A stretch of DNA of 64,000 nucleotides, from contig CM055104.1 of the NCBI GenBank assembly GCA_029204225.1, positions 45,263,835 to 45,327,834 of the forward strand. The letters are read 5' to 3'. Shown in pieces: positions 57,088 to 64,000 of the stretch. The notes beneath the pieces were generated by a model. The model had not been told where the DNA came from, searched no databases, and worked only from the letters and a program-made list of their open reading frames with translations. Source of the stretch: Diphasiastrum complanatum. Its lineage: Eukaryota > Streptophyta > Lycopodiopsida > Lycopodiales > Lycopodiaceae. The position numbers were made by a program, and so were the translations under genes. How positions within the stretch are numbered: position 1 is the stretch's first letter; each line of letters opens with the position of its first letter.

Positions 57088-57167
57088 GAGGTCGGAATGG
57101 ACCTCGAAGTAACAGATGGTATACTAACTTAAACAGAAACACATATTTCGAGGTCTGTTTTGACCTC
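57088..57167. repeat. 24-bp-arm hairpin 2
   Basis: Arms 57088-57111 and 57144-57167, loop 32 nt. All 24 positions can pair if G:U is allowed; ACCTCGAA pairs exactly with TTCGAGGT. Confidence 0.85.
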
Positions 57168-57606
57168 CACTGATTCCCACCCCACTTATCAACAGATTCA
57201 TCAATAAAAGTACAGATTTGTATCTAGGATGTGTAGATCTGTTTTCATAAATCAGTAAGCATGAAACATAAATCAAGATACTACAAAACAGGGTAGCATG
57301 GACTGGTAAACATGAAACATAAATTAATGGCATCACACACGCACACACACACCCTAAACCCTAAAACCTAAACACACATGAGGAAAAAAAAAAAAAAACA
57401 TAGTAGAGTGCTAATCAAAACTCTTGAACCGTACGATTATATCCTATTTCAAAATGTCATCACATGCTCCCTCCCTACGGCGTTTGGGCTTTCTTTTGGA
57501 ACTAATCGTCCAACAAAAAACAATTGAACCACGTCTTTAACGGCAGAAAACAAGGGCTACACACCTTTCTAGAATTGGGAGTGTTGGTTACCTTTAACTC
57601 TTTCAT

Positions 57607-57609
<3 letters not shown>

Positions 57610-57697
<88 letters not shown>
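57610..57697. repeat. (CT)n microsatellite, unit 2
   Basis: About 88 bp of uninterrupted CT. Confidence 0.95.
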
Positions 57698-57698
<1 letters not shown>

Positions 57699-57971
57699 CC
57701 TTTCCTTTGTTCTCTATCTCTAAGCACGAAACATAACTAATACACAACACAATAATAATGATTCAACTGAATTGTTGAGAGTGGGGATCATTTGTCTTCT
57801 TAGGCCAACTATGGAGTATACTGACTTAAACCACAACCAAAGATGGGAGAGAAACATATATGTAAAAGTCTATGAGCAGAGGTATATAATCTAGCATCTA
57901 TGAGCATTTATGTAAAAGTTTATGAGTAGAGGTATATAATCTGTTTATGATCTAAAAAAAATGTATGAGCA

Positions 57972-58051
57972 GAGGTCAGAATGGACCTTGAAATAACAGA
58001 TGGTATATTGATTTAAATAGATCCACATATTCCAAGGTTTGTTCCGACCTC
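57972..58051. repeat. 24-bp-arm hairpin 3
   Basis: Arms 57972-57995 and 58028-58051, same arm and loop lengths as hairpins 1 and 2; 22 of 24 positions pair with G:U allowed. Confidence 0.75.
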
Positions 58052-58512
58052 CATTGATGCCCACCCCACTCATCAATAGATTCATAAATAAAAGTACAGT
58101 TTTCTTTCTAGGATGTGTAGATCTGTTTTCATAAATCAATAAGCATGAAACATAAATCAAGATACTACGAATTAGGATAGCATGAATCGGTAATATAATC
58201 ATGAAACATAAACGAATGGCATCACACACACACACACACACACACGCACACACACACCCTAAACCCTAAAACCTAAATACAGATGAGGAGAAAAAAAAAA
58301 GAATATAGTAGAGTGCTAATCAAAACTCCCGAATCGTATGGTTATATCCTATTCCAGAATCTCACCACATGATCCCTCCCTATGGCGTTTGGGCTTTCTT
58401 CTAGAACTAATCGTCCAACAAAAAACAATTGAACCACGTCTTTAATTGGAAGAAAACAAGGGCTACACACCTTCCTAGAATTGGGAGTGCTGGTTACCTT
58501 TAACTCTTTCAT

Positions 58513-58514
<2 letters not shown>

Positions 58515-58604
<90 letters not shown>
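58515..58604. repeat. (CT)n microsatellite, unit 3
   Basis: About 90 bp of CT. Confidence 0.95.
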
Positions 58605-58606
<2 letters not shown>

Positions 58607-58871
58607 TCATTCTCTATCTCTAAGCATGAAACATAATTAATACACAACACATAAATTATGATTCAACCGAATTGTTGAGAGTGAACATCATTTGTCTTCT
58701 CAGGCCAAAGATGGAGTATACTGACTTAAACCACAACAAACGATGGGAGATAAACATTTATGTAAAAGTTCATGAGCAGAGGTATATAATCTAGCATCTA
58801 TGAGCATTTATGTAAAAGTTTATGAGTAGAGGTATATAATTTGTTTATGATCTGGAAAAAATGTAAGAGCA

Positions 58872-58946
58872 GAGGTCGGAATGGACCTCAGAATAACAGA
58901 TGGTATACTAACTTAAATAGAAACACACTGTTTCTGTTCCGATCTC
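58872..58946. repeat. Hairpin 4, partly decayed
   Basis: The outer 12 positions (GAGGTCGGAATG against CTGTTCCGATCTC) still pair; the inner part has diverged. Confidence 0.6.
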
Positions 58947-59100
58947 CACTGATTCCCACTCCAGTTGATAGATGTACTACCATTATCAACAGATTTATAA
59001 ATAAAAGTACAGATTTGTTTCTAGGATGTGCAAATCTGTTTTCATAAATCCTAATGCTAATAAGATTGAATGTGGTTCACTACAAAATGTGGATCTACAA

Positions 59101-60198
59101 CAGAAAATATGAGACAAACTGCTACAATACTGTACAAGTACTTGTAACTGCTACTAGTTGTGTTAGTCAGCTACTTGGATGATGTTAGAGCCCAAAAATC
59201 AGCATAAAAAACTACAAAACAATTTCATATAAAGAACCTATGTAACAAATTCTCATGGGAAAATCATGGAACTAGTCATCACAATTAAAGATTCTTCTAA
59301 AAAAAACACCCAAGCTTTACAAATGTATCATAAAATTCACAGATCTGTCAATCTGAAAGCTCAAAAAAAATGTCAGGGGAGGTCGGAACAGATGTTGGAA
59401 TAGACACCGGTATATTGTTAGAACTAGCATGATCTATTCGGAGCTCCATTCCGACCCTCCAAGTACCTCAGGGAGCTGCTATGATGATAATCTGTCTGAA
59501 ATGCTATGATGAATATCGATCCAGTAACCAATAATAAAATCTACAAAACAAAAACTAGTATTGTAGTTTGTTAAGTTTAGTATCACAAAAAATAGTTGTA
59601 ACAAATTAATTTTACAAAAAGAGCAACAAACATCCATATGCAATCCAACATATCCACCAAAAAATTGGATCACCAACAGGATCTCGCATCGGAACAACCA
59701 TCGAAATAGGCATTGATTTAACAAATCCAACAGTTCTGTATATTCCAATGGGTATTCCAACTGTCAAGAAGTCTGGATCTACAGCACCCTCAACTATGGA
59801 TCCACATCACCCTCATCCAACACCCTCACTTAGAATAGCCTTCTGAATAGCCTTCGAAATAGCAAATACTGTAAATCCGCCTATTTCGACGGCCTTTTGG
59901 ACCTATCTGCTACCTTAAAAGATTGGATCCGCTAACTCCTTTGCCTCAAAAATAAGCATGTGTAAAAAAACGTGGTGTCAATAAAACCAAATTCAGATCA
60001 CATTGAGACCGAGGCCGCATTGACAAGGGAAGAAGAGATGATGCGTGGCTTGGTTTCCACTCCTTTGTACGAGGGTGCACAAATGTCAAAGTTGTGAGCT
60101 TGTTTCTTACTTTTGAACTTGCAAATTGTTTGGGTAAGCTTGATTGCTTCATGATGTGTGTTATAGACAAATTGCTCTAATCTTGTTTTATCTTCATG
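59101..60198. other. Unassigned, with a diverged hairpin at 59379-59459
   Basis: GAGGTCGGAACA (59379-59390) and CATTCCGACCCTC (59447-59459) resemble the arms of the hairpins in the array. No coding domain recognised. Confidence 0.4.
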
Positions 60199-61495
60199 CG
60201 TGATAGGCTTGGTGGCCAATGTCCTCATTCCATGAAGGTACAATACATATTTGGGCCAACTAATGGTACATGTCATTTATTTATTGTATCATTACTCTCT
60301 TTATGTTTCTTCTAATGGTATATAATCTGCATTAAATGTGTGTGCTTGTTTGTTAATATTGTAGGCAACTGATTGGCTTCGGAATTGGAGATCCAATCAA
60401 AATCTAGGGCGACTCCCTCACGGCATGAAGAGGTTATCAATATTTCATGAACTCCCATATTAGGGAGAATTGTTTATAAACCATCTTTTGGACCCGATGC
60501 ACATATTCAAGAATGTTGGGAGCACGATTTGGGAGCACTTGACTGGGTCGGAAGATAAAAAAGACGCATGAGATAACCTAAAAGAAATGGGAAAGGTGGC
60601 CGATTTATGGTCACAAATGGCGGGGACTTCGATAGTCCTACCAAAGGCCTTATGGATCTTATCGAGGAGAGAAGAGACGATTATAAAGAGGGCAATAGCC
60701 TCTTTTTGAACTCCGGCAGGACACATGCAATGCCTAAAGGGTGCCTTCACAAGGGACAACAAGCTAAGTGGACTAAAGTCTCATGACTGGCATAAATTTT
60801 TATAGGTTGGCATGGCATGTTTTTTGACCTTTTTTTCACCTCAACATTGTCGATTACATTTTATAGTATGTCTTGTGATTTCATGATGATCTCATTGTGC
60901 ATATATGTATCTCAATAATCATGACCCAATTGTTTTTTGTGCATGCAATTTGTGCTTCCCTTGGTGTTGAGAGGGTTCTTGACAGAGGAGTTAAGGAGTG
61001 CAATCTACAAAATCAGTGGTTTGGTGAGGTACGTGAATGCGCTTGCGATTCACATCATTTTTTCTTGGGGTGATTCAAGATAATGATCTTACTAAGACGT
61101 ATGTCATTGTTGTTTTGCTTTCTTATGAAGATACATTTCATCCAAAGAGATAGTGCTGACATCCATTGAGGCGGCAAGACAAAGTTCCATCGAGGCAGCG
61201 TGTTTGATTGAGAAGCACTTTTCCACATCCATTCTCACCATTCAAATGCATCTCATTGTGCATTTGGTAGATGAGGTGGCCATTGCAGGTACATCATCTA
61301 CTTGCGTCAATTGCCTATTCTTAGTCCATCCTAGACTATTGCTATTGTGGTAATTCTCATGTTCCCTCACTAACATTGATTCATTTTTTTTAATTCAGGC
61401 ACTGTCCATAGTCGTTGGGTGTTTTTCTTGGAATGATTTATGAAAACATTGAAGGGCTTCGTAAGACAAACAGCAAGGCCTGAGGGTAGCACGAC
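60199..61495 (+). pseudogene. CACTA transposase fragment, copy 2
   Basis: Homologous to 45108-45850. Exon end GGQCPHSMK at 60237, intron 60238-60364, then ATDWLRNWRSNQNLGRLPHG, MKRLSIFHELPY, INHLLDPMHIFKNVGSTIWE and LSGLKSHDWHKFL near 60760-60805. It retains about 550 bp missing from copy 1, including RVLDRGVKECNLQNQWFGE and the DUF4218 start AACLIEKHFSTSILTIQMHL, IVHLVDEVAIAG (to 61288). Intron 61289-61399, then TVHSRWVFFLE and MKTLKGFVRQTARPEGST to 61495, where similarity stops. Several stops are present. Confidence 0.85.
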
Positions 61496-62023
61496 CATTC
61501 AATATGCACTTTCTATGATTATCAAGATTACTTTATTTTCATTTTGTGATTGCTTCTCCTTGTTCTTGATTAATTTCTCTTGGATCATAACAATAAGTTT
61601 GAACTTATCTAAAGTTCCAAGAAAAATACTTTCCAAGGACATAAAATAAATCCAAGTTACTTTCATGAAAGTGACATCTATCTTTGCATCTTGAACCAAA
61701 CAATGCACTTTCAAATGAAAAATTTCAAAAGATTTGACATGTGTTGTGATGGACTCTTGAAGACAAATCTTGCAAGTCCTTGTGAGACTCCAAGCCTCAT
61801 TCACCTTTCCACAAAGGAAACACCTTTCCTTGGACTTGTCCTTCTTGTATTTTCATTTTGAACTTGAAGCTCCATCCTTCACCTCGACTCCCTTGCTTTG
61901 GTTCTCCTTGGATGGATTGGTCTTCTTTTTGTAGCATCTTGAGAAAAAATATCCTCCCTTCCCACAAAGGTTGCACTTAGGATCCTTTCTTTCCTTCAAT
62001 AGGTTGCCACCTAATGATGCCAT
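61496..62023 (-). pseudogene. copia gag remnant with internal deletion
   Basis: On the - strand an ATG at 62021-62023 gives MASLGGNLLKERKDPK, the Gag start fused directly to the knuckle CNLCGKGGYFFSRC (His changed to Tyr), so almost all of Gag is deleted. A lysine-rich tract follows, then a second knuckle-like start CFLCGK near 61815. Further - strand frames to 61499 (TCKICLQESITTHVKSFEIF) are not recognised. Confidence 0.65.
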
Positions 62024-63672
62024 GTGAATAAAAACCTGTGATATGATTCTACAAATGTAATTTGTGACTTTCAAGAGACTAGATTTGAACATCTTCAACA
62101 ATCTAGAAGGATCTACAAAAGATCTAACTCACAAACCTAAGAATCAACCTTCACACTTATGACTAGTCACTTGGAAATTTTTCTTTGATCATTAAGACAA
62201 AAGCACACAATCTTTGAATCAAATCACTAAAGAAATCAGATCCACTCTCCTATTGGACTCATCAAATACCAATGACTCTTTCTTTTGAAAGTTGAAATGG
62301 ATATGAAAAGATTTGACACCTAGATTTTCCTTTTCACTTGACTAATTCTCTCAACACTTGAGATTCTTGAACAAAAGATGGATTTTGTTTCAAACACCTG
62401 AAAATCAAACTTAATCACTTCTTTTGGACTCACTCTTGACCCAAATAATGTCACTCTTGAGATTTAGAATGAATTTGATTTGATTTGAAAACAAACTATA
62501 CCACCAATTTCTCACAAAGCTTAAAAATTAGACAACTAGAGATTCACAAAGATCTCAACCATGCATGAATATTCAAATATGGACTCCTCCTCATTCTAGA
62601 AATCAAATGGGATCACAAATTGACCCTCACACTCTCACAAAGAAAGTTGAATAGAACTAATTTGAGTTTCATACGTACTATGTCAATTTTTGCTCAACAA
62701 ACTGAATTCAATCACTCCTATTGGATTCCACCAATTACTCTACCTTTTAAGACTTGGAATGAAATTCAAAATCAAAAGTTGTGATTTTTATCACTAAGAT
62801 ATTGTGCTTCAAAGAGCTAATGCCACTTAGAAAAATTTGATCACATAGAAGACAAATTCTTCACCAATAATAACACATGAATGAGTTTCTAGATCTTGCC
62901 CTCTACAAAGGAAGGAACTCTTAGAAAATTGGATCTCTCTCTACACATTTGCCATAGACACCTTAATGACTCTTTTCAAACCTCACAAACACTCAAACAA
63001 ATTGAGTAGGATTGAATAATGTGACTTGGATCTCAATCTCTTTTCTAGAACTTTCAATCTAAGCCAATCTATGTCAAATTCTACAAAAGATTTGCATAGA
63101 TGCTCTATATGCACTAGAAACTCTCAAAGGTTTCACTTGGAGGATAGATCCAAGGATGTTTTCTAGCAAATTGATGCGTCTAAACTTGACCCTATCACTC
63201 TTGAACAAATCTAGAGTGATGGTACAATGGATTTCATCCTCTCACCTTGCATATCATTTCTTAATCTATGATTTTTGGCAAAATCACTCTCAACTTCAAC
63301 ATGCACTCAAAAAATCAAAGATAATCAATTAATGCACCTAATTCAAGCTCTAAATTTAATTTCTTCACTGATCTAATCCAAGAACTAATCAAGGGATTAG
63401 ATTATGTATAGAAAATGCTTGATTTTGCACCAAAAATCACACAGATTTCAAATTCTACAAATTTTTGAAATTTCTCAGTCAAAATCGGAGATGTACGGCC
63501 TCACACGTGTCAAAAGGGTTCCTACAGTCCACAACAAGATCTGGACCAAAACTTTTGAGGATAGCTATCAAATCCAACTCGCTACACAAAATTTGACTAG
63601 TTTCCAAAAAACTACTAATTTTGGCTTTGATTTGGATTTACCCTATCAATTTCAACAAAACCTCTTGTCCTA
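62024..63672 (-). other. Long untranslated leader of the - strand copia element
   Basis: 1.65 kb, no coding content. Contains GTACGGCCT (63493-63501) directly followed by CACACGTGT (63502-63510). Confidence 0.65.
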
Positions 63673-63685
63673 GGCTCTGATACCA
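63673..63685 (-). other. Primer-binding site, - strand
   Basis: GGCTCTGATACCA, the reverse complement of TGGTATCAGAGCC. Confidence 0.95.
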
Positions 63686-64000
63686 TGTGGAAAAAGTACA
63701 AAAAGGACCAAGAGTGGATCCTAATCTGATCCTCAAGAGGGATTGGTTGTCAGATTACTTGATCTATCAATCTACTTGAGATTAAGATCAATCTAGATCA
63801 ATTCTAGACACAAAGTCCTAACAAGAACAATCATTAATTGAAGGTATTCTTGAAATGTCATTTGATGATTTCATACAATATAGACATGGATGTTTCGAAT
63901 TTGCTCCATGAGATACATTGAACATATATTTCAATGACTTCAAGTCTCCAGCTAAATGCCATTCCACCAGAAAATCACCTCTTTCAGGAACACTGAGTAC
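63686..64000 (-). repeat. 5' LTR of the - strand copia element, cut by the window end
   Basis: Begins TGTGGAAAAAGTAC next to the PBS; 315 bp are visible. Confidence 0.8.

Overview
This is a repeat-dominated stretch of a land-plant nuclear genome. Evidence: many Ty1/copia elements carry the plant primer-binding site TGGTATCAGAGC, and there are Ty3/gypsy pieces, fragments of plant CACTA (En/Spm) transposase with spliceosomal introns, and a plant SRC2-like C2-domain gene. Nothing prokaryotic is present. The species cannot be fixed from sequence alone. No rRNA, tRNA or CRISPR was seen.

The only gene that looks like a host gene is an intronless 342-codon C2-domain protein, present twice on the + strand (8545-9573 and 35979-37007). 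Both copies sit in a shared 2.4-kb unit with promoter, 5' leader and 3' region (A: 7714-10153; B: 35158-37568). A third, promoter-only copy (C: 29890-32045) ends just where the transcribed leader begins, and it is in tandem with the longer upstream part of copy B (from 34150). Copies A and B differ by 22 replacement and about 9 silent changes by eye, so constraint looks weak.

Layout: 1-7717 holds copia debris in both orientations (a + LTR/leader/gag at 447-2889; a - strand gag/protease piece at about 2990-3838; a - strand 3' LTR and pol at 4423-7717). 7714-10153 is unit A. 10154-15125 is non-coding sequence, a gag relic and a short LTR with PBS. 15126-19682 is the youngest element: a complete non-autonomous copia-type element with nearly identical LTRs and no reverse transcriptase. 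20460-27530 is a chain of gypsy gag/protease, copia RNase H and three truncated copia gag regions. 27536-29450 has tandem repeats and a CACTA relic. 29890-37568 is the tandem pair of C2-gene units C and B. 37784-44619 holds copia RT, gypsy RNase H-integrase, a same-family nested solo LTR and a possible Tat/Athila-type LTR. 44979-47269 is the 3' half of a CACTA element with its terminal inverted repeat. 48385-48912 is another RT relic. 50296-56024 is a nearly complete but mutated copia element with a truncated 3' LTR. About 56150-59100 is a three-unit, roughly 1-kb tandem array with (CT)n tracts and recurrent hairpins. 60200-61495 is a second CACTA piece. 61500-64000 is the 5' end of another - strand copia element running off the window.

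The genes do not form a pathway. The window records nested transposition, segmental duplication of one C2 gene, and decay. The items most worth following are the young RT-less element whose long frame is open although integrase catalytic residues are gone, the promoter-plus-gene duplication series, the repeated covarying hairpins, and a G-box/GTACGGCCT module shared by three different copia elements.
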